64,000 nucleotides of DNA, taken from NCBI GenBank assembly GCA_949317995.1, contig OX439046.1, positions 62,109,355 through 62,173,354 of the forward strand, written 5' to 3'. Origin of the DNA: Acholoe squamosa. Its lineage: Eukaryota; Annelida; Polychaeta; Phyllodocida; Polynoidae. The position numbers were made by a program, and so were the translations under genes. Numbering within the stretch: the stretch's first letter is position 1; each line of letters starts with the position of its first letter. Shown here piece after piece: positions 11,190-23,800 of this stretch. The notes under the pieces were generated by a model, which saw only the letters and a list, made by a program, of their open reading frames with translations, was not told the DNA's origin and did not search any database.

Positions 11190-12385
11190 TGGGGGGGCTG
11201 GTAATTCTTCGAGTCTTTCAAGGATAATTGCCACTGTATGTGAAATAAGTAGTGGATAGTGTAATAGTGACTCATTTTATAACTTCCACCAGGAGGTAAT
11301 TTCAAAATAATATTAATCACTTCTTTGTATGTACCCTTACAATGTAATGCTGCCCACACCTCCATAGCACCTGGCAGCTACCCCCTCCCCCACCATACTT
11401 CACTCTGTAATAGGCCACATTCTTTAGATAAAAAAGAGACATTACATGAGCTGCCAGAGCGTGTCCACTGGTTTCGCTAAAACTGTTCCCGTGAGTACAA
11501 TCAAATGATCCACTGAATGACTTATATGAGAACAGACGTCAACATTCCTTTGTAATTTTTTTTTAAGCAGTAACAGACAGCTCGTTTTTTTGTTTTTTTT
11601 TTTGTGGTGCACAACCAATGATCTGATAATTAGACTTCCTTTTTTGCATGTGTGGGAAAGGCCTGAGGGATGGATTGGAACCTTTTCATAAATCATCAGA
11701 CATCATTGTTCTGTGGGGGGATAAAAGAAAGAAAAAAAAATACCCTTGGTCCTCCACAATCTAGACACTCGCTTTATGCATGAACGTAAGAAAGTAGTGC
11801 CTCAATTCTCAACTCAACGGTCTCAGAGACTGCCCTCCTTCCCCTTAAAAAATGTAATAACAACCGCAAAATTCATTGTCCCAAGCATCTCTGATTTTGT
11901 GAGGGTGGGAACTAAACAAGGTATTTCAGGCATGTAAAGGGTCACTTCCCTTGGGAAGTTACAAATCGAAATCCTCCCTGGAAGAACTTCCCCATTTAGT
12001 TGAAATCGCTGGTGAGGCTAAAAACATAAAACAGGTAACATGGTCAATATTTTAGGATTCTCTCTCTGTCTCTTACTAGTTCACGCCTTGCACGTGACAG
12101 ATGAGGAAATTGAATAAAATGATAACAGTTTTTCTTCCCCAGGGAAATGTATAGTAAGTGTAGAACAGTGCAGTGAAGTGCAATTATATGCTGCCAGTGC
12201 CATATTATCTGCACCCTACCCCCAGATTCCTGCTCAAAGGATGCAGGTGTTGGATGTATTCCGGGATGTATTCGGGCCCTCATTCATACCACACTAGTAG
12301 TAATCTGAGAAGGATATTCTGAATGGTACCGTCCTTATTAACTTCCCTTCCTCCTGTTATCAAACAATGTATCAAACTGAGAACT
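11190..12385. other. Non-coding, nothing recognised
   Basis: Several T-rich runs (11,560-11,605) but no exon, RNA gene or element ends that I can support. Confidence 0.5.
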
Positions 12386-13494
12386 TACAATACTACATGC
12401 TTTGTAAGGACGCTGAGGAAACCATAGAATGCAAAGGCTGTTGTCATCTGTGCTTGGACTCATTGTGGGATTCAACCCTTGAAATCTTCTACCAATCTCT
12501 ATATAGAAGTCAACCCAATTCAAATGACAGATGTTCTTAGGCATCGGGTGCCTAGTGGGATTCGGCCTTCACATGGTCTCTAACCCCTCCGCTCCAACCT
12601 CACCCAACGGATATGACGTGAATCTCCTTTCAGAGACGACAGATATCAGTTCTTATCAACTGTGCCAATTTGCTTATCAACCACTATCAATGATAACTGC
12701 TACTGAGAAATGCTGCTCCATTGACTAATGTATGGAGCCTATATAAACTATAGCCTACTCTAATCTGGCACCAATCAGTACACGTTCACCTATATTGACT
12801 GACGTAAAGCAATCCTGCACTGATCAAATTATCATGGGATCTCTTTTCTTTTTCAGACATAGAACATATTGTTACATCATACTACGGATTATGGGCCCTT
12901 AGAAGACAATGATCCTGGATTTTTTTTTTATGGGAGATCATTGTATTTTTATCTATTCTTAGAATAGACATGTGTCGTGGACCTAGGGATCTTGAAACCT
13001 TTCAAATCGACATTGGCCATTGCACCCTTCAAAAATTGACAGGGTCCCCCACCCCCTCCCCCATGTAATGCCAGCACGTTTCTCAATGGTAGATTAACAT
13101 AGAGGTGTATGATGGTGTGAATTGTAGTATAGTTTACATAGGCTCCATACATTAGTCAATGGAGCAGCATTTCTCAGTAGCAGTTATCATTGATAGTGGT
13201 TGATAAGCAAATTGGCACAGTTGATAAGAACTGATATCTGTCGTCTCTGAAAGGAGATTCACGTCATATCCGTTGGGTGAGGTTGGAGCGGAGGGGTTAG
13301 AGACCATGTGAAGGCCGAATCCCACTAGGCACCCGATGCCTAAGAACATCTGTCATTTGAATTGGGTTGACTTCTATATAGAGATTGGTAGAAGATTTCA
13401 AGGGTTGAATCCCACAATGAGTCCAAGCACAGATGACAACAGCCTTTGCATTCTATGGTTTCCTCAGCGTCCATACAAAGCATGTAGTATTGTA
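12386..13494. repeat. Inverted duplication: two 367-bp arms, 375-bp spacer
   Basis: Bases 12,386-12,752 and 13,128-13,494 are reverse complements over equal lengths with only about two differences that I could find, one near each end. The same 65-codon chance frame therefore appears at 12,531-12,728 on the plus strand and 13,152-13,349 on the minus strand. The spacer (12,753-13,127) is unique and non-coding. Arms this alike imply recent duplication, gene conversion between the arms, or a foldback-type transposon. I recognise no terminal motif or target duplication. Confidence 0.92.
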
Positions 13495-13863
13495 CATACT
13501 CTCCTCGGGGTGGCCTCCAAGGGGTAAAAAACGACATGGCGACATTTGGCCATTCTGAGGTGACATTCAAAACTGACATGTGACATGCCCATTCCCTAAA
13601 CCTTGTGACCCGAAGCCTTGAATTTTGAGACATAGCTGCATTTTTTCCCTAAAAAAGTGACATCTGACCTGAAGCCTTGAATTTTGGTGACATTGTGACG
13701 TCGGGGGGGTGGGGGGTTGGAGGCATAGAAAGTTTAGTCTAAAATCAGATGTTTTGGTTGGTGGGTTTCGGCCTATACCAAACTGCACAGTGGATACCCT
13801 GCTCTATTCATGGTTGCTGGTCTTTTCTTTGTTCACTTTTTTTTTGTTCTAATTCCCTTTCAG
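13495..13863. other. Non-coding, short internal repeat
   Basis: The phrase GACATNTGACCTGAAGCCTTGAATTTT-like occurs twice (about 13,600-13,625 and 13,660-13,690), followed by a G-run at 13,703-13,717. No gene is visible. Confidence 0.45.
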
Positions 13864-13964
13864 TATGCTATATAAGAGCACTGCGTGAGGCCACTGGTAG
13901 TACAACCAGAGCCGTGTGGATGGAATGTTAGACACAATTCCTGCCGGCAGGGTGTGTATTGGTG
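13864..13964 (+). other. Candidate exon, related to 4,467-4,582
   Basis: It is preceded by a T-rich tract ending CCCTTTCAG and followed by the perfect donor GTAAGT. The longest frame reads CYIRALREATGSTTRAVWME and meets a stop at 13,929, inside the exon. It would therefore be a terminal coding exon or, more likely, part of a non-coding transcript. Its start and the following intron sequence resemble the candidate at 4,467. No product can be named. Confidence 0.25.
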
Positions 13965-14722
13965 GTAAGTGAATCTTTATCTGCAGATAAGGGAACGTTC
14001 AACAATTATGTCACTGTTATTTAGGCATTTTTCAGGACCCACCCACCCCTTTGTTTTTGTATGGAACAATGTCATATAGGAACCCAAAGACCCCCCTATA
14101 AGCAGTGATTTAATTGTTGAACGTTCCCTAATGTAGAGGTGTACTCTGTCACTACATTCACAGCAGGTATTTTCATTTGGTTTAGAAGAGATTTCAGAGG
14201 TTTATTTCTTCAGACAGGCGAAGCTTTCTTTAAGACAAGCCTGCCTCTCTACAACTATTGAACTGCTTCCTCTAGAGAGGTGGGGGAATGAGGAGGTCAC
14301 TGATATGGCTCAAATGATCGCAGTCACACTTAATCCTGAAGCAACAATATCCTATTCAGTATTCAAATGATCTACTGGTCGTAATATTTAGAGCTCCGTA
14401 TTCGATTCCGGTTATTATGTATTGTGTCAGACGGGGTTGTGTGTGTTTGTCAAGCCTTAATCTACATGTAGTTTGATTAATTGAAATTCCTTTATTTATA
14501 CTGAATAAATGAGTAGGCACATACAAGATTGCCTGTGTTTGGATCATATTCAGTCGACTGTTTAAATGCTATCGATCCGAAAATATCACCATAATTCTCG
14601 ATATTATTAATATAATATTAAATATAGTAATAATCAATATAAGATAAACATTAATTCTGAGATTTGGCTTAAGGCCATGACTTCAGCTAATAGAAAAGTA
14701 CAAAAGTTTTTAGTACCTAACA
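13965..14722. other. Non-coding, nothing recognised
   Basis: AT-rich. GGGAACGTTCAACAATTA near 13,990 recurs inverted near 14,115 (TTGTTGAACGTTCCCTA), giving a loose foldback of about 140 bp that is probably another small non-autonomous transposon. Confidence 0.4.
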
Positions 14723-15026
14723 CACTGAAAACATGGAAGATCCGAAACTAGTCAGCGGTGACCACTTTAGGTCCTCAAGTTGACAATACCTAAAACTACA
14801 GCTTTAGGTAATCACAATGACGAGGTTAGGTTGTTATCCTGACGACCTGAGTCATCAATATGATGACTCTGTACTGTCAGTATTGTCATCCTGATGACTC
14901 AGGTCGTCAGGATGATGACCTAAAGTTGTCATTTTGACTACCTAAAGCTGTAGTTTTAGGTATTGTCAACTTGAGGACCTAAAGTGGTCACTGCTGACTA
15001 GTTTCAGATCTTCCATGTTTTCAGTG
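14723..15026. mobile_element. 304-bp palindromic MITE
   Basis: The segment starts CACTGAAAACATGGAAGATC and ends with its near-complement. Homology continues inward almost to the centre near 14,875 through paired blocks such as ACTAGTCAGC, GGTCCTCAAGTTGACAATAC and CTAAAACTACAGCTTTAGGT. Nearly the whole element is one hairpin with a short loop. Non-coding. No clear target duplication is visible. Confidence 0.88.
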
Positions 15027-17403
15027 CAGGGCCTTGTAAAGGTTCCTTTAAATGTGTATGGCACTTGATGTGATATGAAAATATCACTTCAAGGTATTTG
15101 TGGAAGGAGAGAAGGAAATCTCCCATTATAGGCTGATGTTACTCCCTGAGATGGACTGTTGGTATTGTCCAATTTATTCATAACTTAGATGCAGCTGGTT
15201 TTTACCAGGCTTATTGTAATCTATTTGCCAATCTTGGTGGTAGGTGGGTCAAGTTCAAATCTACGGAAGTATAACTGTACATTGCACCTGTACAGTGCTC
15301 CATGGCAAGTTATACATCAGTGCTGCATGGCGAGTTACTCACCAGTACAATTAATTTTAACTTTTATTTGATAACAATCTCGTGCAAATTTCACTTCAGA
15401 ATGGTGATCGATGAACCAAATAAACAGTAACTAACAGAGGAGGCAATCAAGGACAAGGCCACGCATGGACAGATGGGGACGGACAAAAAGACTAGCCTTG
15501 GACACCTCATACACGTCTGCAGCCTGCAAATAGCACTTGTCTCAGTCACTGGTGAGTTCCATTTATTGTTGAAGAATGTCTTTTTTCAGTTTTTTTTTGT
15601 TTTTTTTTGGGGGGGGGGCTAAAAAACTGTAATCTGGGGTTTGGCAGATGAGCCGCTTTCCTTGGTAGGTACCAACTGCAAAACTGCAGACCCTATTTCT
15701 TTGCAATTTGACAGGCTCCTCAAAAGCTACATTTTTTTAAAGGTCAGCTGACACCCCCCCCTTTTTTTCGGGGGGGGGGGGAGTCCTCTTTCACTTGAAA
15801 CAGGGATTTCGGTAATAATTTCACAGCCCCTCAATTGATGCATGTATATACAACCCCCATTTTGAGTGATTTTGACGCATCGCCAGCCGCTAGCTCCTCT
15901 GGGTCGGCACTGCACTGAGTACCTCCCATGAGGGCTTGGTAGATTTCTCACCACGATGCTGACGATTTCAGCTTCCTGCTGAAAGTGTCTGCTTTCCTGT
16001 AGGAACACATAAGTTTTATTTTGGGCAAGAAGGTTCTGAATCTTTCTTGCCATCTCTCACCCCTGTGTACAAAAAAGAACACTTCCTAGAAATAAGTACA
16101 CTCGAGTCTCAGACGACTTTACATTGAAATGGACCAAGGTGTTATAAGTAGGTTTAGATTTAATTTTCATTTATTGGGGGGGGGGGGCTATATCGTATAT
16201 GATAAAAGATGAGAAGGCAATGTCACTTCAGACCTCTTAACTATAACTTGTAAGGTCGCTACGCTAGTGAGTACAGTAAACTGTTATAATAGCACTGAAA
16301 CATTGCACCTGGAACTAGACATTGACATTCTACAGCATTTCTTGATATCAACAGGCAGAACCACTGTATATTTATGTTAAGCCTTCATGAAGGTGCGTTC
16401 AGGTATCCGGCTGACCGACTGTAGATCTTTTTGGTGGGAAATTAAGAAAGAAAAAAGAAGTGGCATATGAAAAGAAAGCCCATGTTATCAGGATTACAGC
16501 TATGGCATTCCTAAAGAGATAATAACAGTTCTATTATGCCATTTAACTAAACGTCTTGATTTTTTCCCCTTTCTGTATCTAAGGATATTCTTAGAGAGCA
16601 ATGAATGAACACACTGGTTTGTGGAATCTTACAAGGCCTATCTAGGCTGTGTCAACTTTATTACACAAGACATGAAGATTCACAGACTAAGTTTTTATAG
16701 ATGAACTCAAAACTGATCTGGCTTCGCTGTAGGAATATTCAAAAGCAACGACAATTCAATGCTTAAATACCAATCTCCACCCCTATGCATTTCTATTCTA
16801 ATACACCATTTGGAGATCCAGCAAGCTGAAAACGGAGGTGGGGGAATTTAGGTATACCACTGACCCAGAGCACATTAGCGCCTCATTTTAGATTGGGACA
16901 GAAAGCCAATCCGTCATGATATATTAGGCATCTTATGGCTTTTATGAATCTTTACTGAAATTGAAATGTTTTATAAGTATGCCTGGCAAAAGCTGCACGG
17001 GTGAAATAGACAGAATGTAATAGTAATTCAATATGCTGTTTGAAGTGAGCCAGAATAATCCATTCTCATTAATCTTTTCGGCACATTATTTCTGGAATAA
17101 ATCCTTCTTGAATAAATTGAGTTCACGTCATAGGACCGTAAATCTAATATGTCGATCACATTCAGTGATAGGAGTTCAATTGCAATAAACTTGCAGTATT
17201 TTGCCTTGCATTGGTAAATTACCGGGGTAAATGTTCATACTCAAAGCAGTGGTATCCTATAATTGTTTCTTTTAAAGCACATAACACCATGCAATGTGGG
17301 AAAATGGCATTAGCTATGAGATCTGGTTAATGACAAATACTTCACTTCTGAAAGCATTACTAGAAGAGGTGTAATAGTGCAGTAATATTTAATGTGCTGT
17401 AAA
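15027..17403. other. Non-coding, one weak exon candidate
   Basis: No gene that I can support. A stretch at about 15,430-15,551 is open (EEAIKDKATHGQMGTDKKTS) and ends at GTGAGT, but its upstream acceptor is unclear. Poly-G and poly-T runs occur at 15,590-15,620, 15,770-15,781 and 16,177-16,188. Confidence 0.4.
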
Positions 17404-17407
17404 TTAA

Positions 17408-17622
17408 CCCTTTAAGGGCAGAGCAAAAATGGTCACCCTGGCCATGGGGACGGCCTCTGACACAAGTATAGTTCCTAGAGGACGAGCCTATTTTCAATTC
17501 CTATACAGATCCCATATAATGGGTGTTGACTATAGTCGACGCTAGGCCTACCATGGTATCGACTATAGTCGATGCTAGGCTTACCATGGTGTCGAATATA
17601 GTCTAAGCTAGCCCTCAATGGG
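17408..17622. mobile_element. TTAA-flanked MITE (piggyBac-type)
   Basis: 215 bp between TTAA at 17,404-17,407 and TTAA at 17,623-17,626. The ends are CCCTTTAAGGGC and GCCCTCAATGGG, which pair at 10 of 12 positions. Near its right end are tandem copies of a unit of about 39 bp containing CGACTATAGTCGA and CTAGGC, itself palindromic. Non-coding. TTAA duplication is typical of piggyBac-type transposition. Confidence 0.7.
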
Positions 17623-17626
17623 TTAA

Positions 17627-20205
17627 TTATGGCATTAGACCACTACATATGAATACATAAATGTCAAAGTCAATACAGCAAATACTTTAAGCATCAATGT
17701 GTGATACATGTTCAAACATGTTGTACTAAAACTTTATGAAATAACTGTAATGTACTACTGCTACCTGTTATCACCTTTCCAAACCTTTGTACAGGTACAC
17801 TTACATAATTCCTGGATTAAACTATACGCCTCTCGGATTAATAATCTTAAATCAATATCAAACACTTTGATTGGTAACTATGGGAGTACAACACAGCTTA
17901 AATATAAGGGCTTCGTGATTTCGCAACAATGTGGACATGAGTGTTTTCCATAACGGGTAAATCAGACTCCCATTCTCAAATAGTTTGCCCACTCCTTGGA
18001 TAAATCGACCTTCCATATGATACTGAATTCCTTCTCAACAGCATGTAGAGTACTATATGGTTGCATGTATATACATCATATATGGGAGTAGTACATGTAT
18101 AAATCTCCCAGTGCCTTAGATAATATTATAAGCACAGCAATTTGCGGTTACAGGCAACAGAGAGAGAAAGAGAGAGTACACTCTCCTATTTAGATTGATT
18201 TTTTTTTTTTATATTGGAAGACAATTCAGAGTGGTAACATCATTTACAGTGATATTAAAGATCGAGTGTTCCTCACTGAGACTGAGGGAGACCCATTGCT
18301 GGTCACAAATCATAGAAAGTGTGCATATGGGGCCTCACATGTCATTCGCCCAGACATGTGCCCAGAATCATGAAAAATAATTCTTATAAGTATGCTTTTT
18401 TTATGATAGCAAGGACACATCTGACATAAATGATAATGTGATTTTCTTAATCTACAGGTCGAAATAGTCTGGACCTGAGATTTTCATGGAGGTATGATGA
18501 TTGTTTCTGTAGGAAATTAAGCCCCCAACATGGCTTGTAACTTAGGCCCCTAAATGTCATTCGCCCAGACACAATTTCGCCCAGACAATTTTGGGCCCAT
18601 TTTATCCCCCTGGAGCCCAAAATATTCATATGGGACCATCAAAACCCATATGTAACATGAAGATCTCATCCAGCCTGACACTTTGAGCCAAAGAAATAGA
18701 GGAGGAAACTAAAATTCAAAGAGTAGGGGCTGGAATACCTCCAAATTCATCATATGCAAACCTTCTATGATTTTCGACCTGCTGATCTCCAATACACAGG
18801 CCACCATAGAAATAGGTGCACTGGATCGAAGGCGACAGGGAGGAATTCTGATTTTCCTTACACTATCCTATTTACATTGAATCTATCTTTTGAAGACAAT
18901 TTCCATTGACACTTTTGATGGATTGCTCATCACTGAGACTATGACAGGTGTTCAAGGGGGGTAAAGATCAATAGGGGTCATAGAACAATATCAAACATAA
19001 AACACCTAGAACAGCTAATGGCAATGGTACCTCTATATCAGTATATACATTTCTACACGTGCAAAATATAGTTTCGATCATGGATGATAGATTTTAGATG
19101 ATTTGTCTAATGTCAAATAATAATATTATACAATAAACCATGGATATTATATTTCTCATTACAGCTTGCATTATCTTAGTGACCAGTTAACATCAGTTGC
19201 CACTTGGGTGTAAGTGATTGCTGTAATGATAGAACATAAATCTTCATGAGTGTGAATCAGTATGCTAAACTCTCACAGGGATCTGCATTCTAATCATAGA
19301 CAAGAGGTTGACTCACCTCTCCTGACCTTTCTTACTTAGGATAAAAAATGACCCATAGTGTACAATACTGTGACTTTTCTAATTTAAACATTTGAAAGAC
19401 ACATAACACAATTTGAAAGACATATAACACTAAGATATCATAAACTGATGAAAAGCTTTGATGAAAATCCATGTGAAGACATCAAGAAGATCATGAAGTC
19501 CTTTTCAGCGCCAAAGCATCTGAATAAAGGTGGCGACAAGTTATGAGAAATATCAATTACTACATTTGACTTCCAAAAGGAAATCTGAACATGTCATACC
19601 TAATGATATACTAGACCAACATACCCTAAAGTTTCATATGAAAATAGCTCTTGAATTATGGCCCTTTTGCCTTAAAAAATGACTGTAAATTGTATTAAAA
19701 AATGTAAAACTATAAATACTCCCTGAAAATGGAGACGGTCAACCCGATTCCACCTGCTTGAACATCTTATATCCAGTGATAGTGACCTCTGATTGAATTG
19801 GTGTCCAAATCAAGGAAGTCTCGTTAAAATTTAATGATGGTATCCCATTTATAGGCGAACCCCTGTGCCAACTCCCTTAATGCCTGATATCATTAATCAT
19901 ACCCTCCATTAATAATTATAGTTCCCCTGCTCCAGAGAATTACACCTGTCTTAACATATCTTATAATGTGTGGATTCAATCTGTGTTGTAGTGTATCACC
20001 AATATTGGATTGAAATGAGTAGGCTCTGATGCCTTACTCCACCTTCCATGTTCCATTGACAAAAATGCTCAGCTTGTGCAATAGTTGTTAACTTCGTACA
20101 CCAATTATATGACCATTACAGTCATTTCTAAACTACCTTCCATGTCCTCATCTATGCAGGAATATTTTGCTGGGCCCATAATGTATTTGAATAACATTGT
20201 TCACT
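17627..20205. other. Non-coding with degenerate direct repeats
   Basis: The phrase TGTCATTCGCCCAGACA occurs near 18,339 and near 18,556. A block near 18,185-18,290 (CCTATTTA, GAAGACAATT, CTCACTGAGACT) is echoed near 18,865-18,945. These look like old tandem or dispersed copies. No exon or RNA gene is supported. Confidence 0.45.
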
Positions 20206-20815
20206 ATGCCTTCATTACTAGTACGCCAATGCTTAAAGCAGATACTGTAGCTTAACATCATACATCAAGAGATACATTAAGATGAACAAGTCCAATGATT
20301 GTGATACCTCCTTATACTGAGTCCCATTTATCATGCCTAGAATATAAGCGCATGATAGGACCATTAACATACGTAAAGCTGCTAACACGTCTTTCCATCA
20401 GTGTTTCACCTTTTTGTATTTGCAAATCAGAGGGGAATGGGTGGGTTGAAAGCAATGTCTTTCAACACATTCCATGCCCTGACGGCATCAGTCATGCCTT
20501 GTTCAGTAGTCGTTAGTCAGTCGCTAATCTCCCACCACCTTTCCACTAATTAAGGTCATCACTAGGTTAACACTATTTGACCAATACTCAGGTGGGCAGC
20601 TTTTCGCATTATTTTCGCCCCATTGCTGTGCGACTGGTACCCGGGGACTGGTACTACCATTGTGGTTACAACACTTACCATTGGGTGCTGCCATAGTGCC
20701 TTCATTACCGGTACTCCATGCTCAGACAACGTGGCTCATTAGAGGCATTATGATGAACAAGACTAATGAGTGGGTCACCTACTCAAACTGAGACCCATTC
20801 ACCATATGTCAGCAC
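20206..20815. repeat. Old direct duplication, about 130 bp, 490 bp apart
   Basis: Bases about 20,206-20,335 and 20,697-20,815 share ordered blocks: GCCTTCATTAC, GATGAACAAG, CTGAG.CCCATT. Divergence is high. A GAACAAGTCCAATTACTT piece near 21,062 may be a third trace. Non-coding. Confidence 0.55.
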
Positions 20816-23800
20816 CTCAGAAGCCTGTACACCCCACAGGAACACAGACAGATCAATCTTAGTGTTCATTCTGACCCGGGAATCGGACACTTCTCAGGGC
20901 ATTTCTTGAGTCAACTGTGAACAGGCAGGACTTACAAGACAGGTTAAATTACTGTATCAGGAACTCTTGAATGTACTCTTGCAGGACCTGTACCTACAGC
21001 TCAAGCCATATCCTTGTGGGTCCATCTTGAAGAGACTCTCTGCCCAATATGTTTCTTGTAGAACAAGTCCAATTACTTTGAGCATGGGCATCTTGGCTCT
21101 CAGCTAATGATTGTCACCTCAGCAGGCATGATTGTCCATCATTCAGTACTTAACAGACCAAGATGGGTGCTGACTTTCATTTTAATGCTTGAGCTGTCAC
21201 ATGTAGTGGCCATAGGGAACTATATGTATAAAACTCTGCTTCACAATGTCCAAGTCACCATGGTATTGCCTCGATACAACCTATGTTGTATACAATTTTC
21301 TCGACAGTAATTAGGCTAGTATCCCCAAATGCTTTACAGTGCCGGGCTCTAAGCTAAATAAGAGACATATTCCACATTTTGTATCTATATTATGTACTTG
21401 CTATGACACACCTTAACTTTAACCCTAGCTACAGTAGACAACTAGCTGTTATACAGCTTGTGTTTACCCACCTCCATATGTTGGATTCTAAAACAATATT
21501 ATCATTGTGCTGCATTCAGGTAGCTATAATCCATGACCATCCTATACTGGATGCTTCCACCTGCGTAAGCTGACCTTCAGCATTTTAATAGTAATAGGGC
21601 ACACTTTATGGCTGTAAAATTTCCACTTTACTCTCACAAGCTTATTTTTACATGGTAGATTTACCTGGTTTGAGGCATCTGCCACATGTTACATGGATAG
21701 ATACTTTTGCTCAAACAAAGCACTTGGAGACCAACAGGATCAACGTTTTACCACACTTGTGGTTGTTTCTACAGGTGGACCTACATGTCTAATCTAGACA
21801 TTTTAATGGTACCCACACACATATGATATCAATGTATCTGTGATAGCTGTTACATTTGCAAGTCAAAACTAGAGACAAAATATGCTATATACAGGTTTAT
21901 ATAGGTCTAGCAGTTTATACACACAATACTTGTTGGGTCATCCGGCTGTCCCCTCAAAATATATAAGCATTGTAAACTCCAATGGCAACATGCTAACATG
22001 AAAATTAGCCATATACATACTCTTTTAGAGGAGCTTCTTAAATGATTGACATTCTTGTTAAACACTTGTATTTCAAGCAAACATTTGTTTTTGAAAAAGA
22101 ACCATCAAAACACCCAGGATTATTGGCATATCCAGTACATTACCATAAGATTTCTACTGCCTCATTTTACAGAACCTTCAGAATGACAAATTTAGTACTA
22201 CTGGGTACCTCAGTACCAGAACAATCACCACTGCTCCAGCCATTGCTGCGGAACATCCAACATCAAACCGCTGTGTATTGAATCCAATAACGGTGTACGA
22301 GACGTCTACATCCAACATATATATATACCCATGAACCTCTTCCATGATTATCACACAGAGAACTATGTACATTGAAAGTGAAACCCTACCTTCATAACAT
22401 CAAAGAATATACACTCAGAGTCTAGTCAAAAAATGAAAAGAGGCGGGAGAATAGATGATTCTCTCATCAAAATTGATCAAATCGAAAATGGAAGAAACTC
22501 AAGACCGGGACATCAGATAGGAAATGCAGTAACGCAAGCCGAAAGACCTTCACAAACAAAGCACAGTCCAATTTCGAAACAAGGTGGATGTATCCAAGGC
22601 AGGCTTTTCTAGCATGCTTCAATTTTCAGATTCTTTGGAATATTGGATTTCAGTACAAGCTTCATCATAAGCTGACTAGATTTAAGTGTACTAGTAGGTT
22701 GAGTGTTGCGAGACAGAGGAAGCAGCTTTGCAGTTTGCAGGGTAGCGAAAGCAGGCACTCTTAGCACACATATACCTCTCTCAGTTCTTTTTTTGTTTGT
22801 TGGATTGACTTCCTTGTGGTTCTATTACCGGTTGAAGGCTAGGGAAATGGTCATGTTTTCACTTCAGTTATGTCAATGTATGAAATGTCTTTAGAGTGTT
22901 GGCTTTCCGTTTTGGGTATAGTTTTCCAGGCAGAGCAGTCTTCATGCGTTTTGGTCCTTAAACCACTGAAGAATGCCATGATGGAATAGGCAATAGCACA
23001 AGTATTCTAACCTACTGTACTATTGCAGGTTTAGATTACCTTGTTTTTTTCAGTGAGGTCCAAGTGGGTAATCACAGAAATGTCTGCACATAATTTCTTG
23101 CCATGAAGGCCAACATCAGTTCATGAGCTCATGATGTAGGGGATCCCTTTTGGTCACCCAAACAAGAGTGAACCATATCATAGTTAAGAAGTGGTGTGAG
23201 AAGAACTCTGTACACCATCTGATTTATTCTTGAAACTTGTAAACCCATGTTCAAAAACTGGATACAAGATTGCCTTCATGTAGGAATCCCTATCCAGTAC
23301 ATCCAATAAATGCAAGCCTGTATTTTGCATGAGCCAATTTAGTCCAGGGTGACACATAGGACTGTATGGTCTATTGGGTAAAAAGGGTCAAGTGGATCAT
23401 GATTTTCATGGCAGCAATGAGCATGCAAAGAGATCACTTGACACCATCCAGAGTAGCTGCTAAGAGATAACCAATGTGTCAGATTGACTATTGCTAAGGA
23501 ATGATGAGGCAGTAAGCTGGCTGGTGTGGTGGTAATGGGAATGATTGCTCTACCTCTTTGAATATAACATCAACAGTCATCGGAAGGTGATATACATCCA
23601 AACCTCAACTGACACTACGCAAAGTATCAATTACCAACCCTGCAAGCTATTTTGCCAATTTATCACTAGCAGACCCTTTTCCCTAAAAGGGTTCTCTCAA
23701 AAGGCAACAATTTGTTTCTAGGTATCACCACACGGAGTAAACATCCGTTACTGTGTACAGCCTGTTACTTGTAGTGTAATGATCCTTCAACTTATAGCTG

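Noticed and set aside
12531-13349. A 65-residue protein present twice on opposite strands
   Set aside because: It is explained by the inverted duplication; no domain or coding sign is visible.
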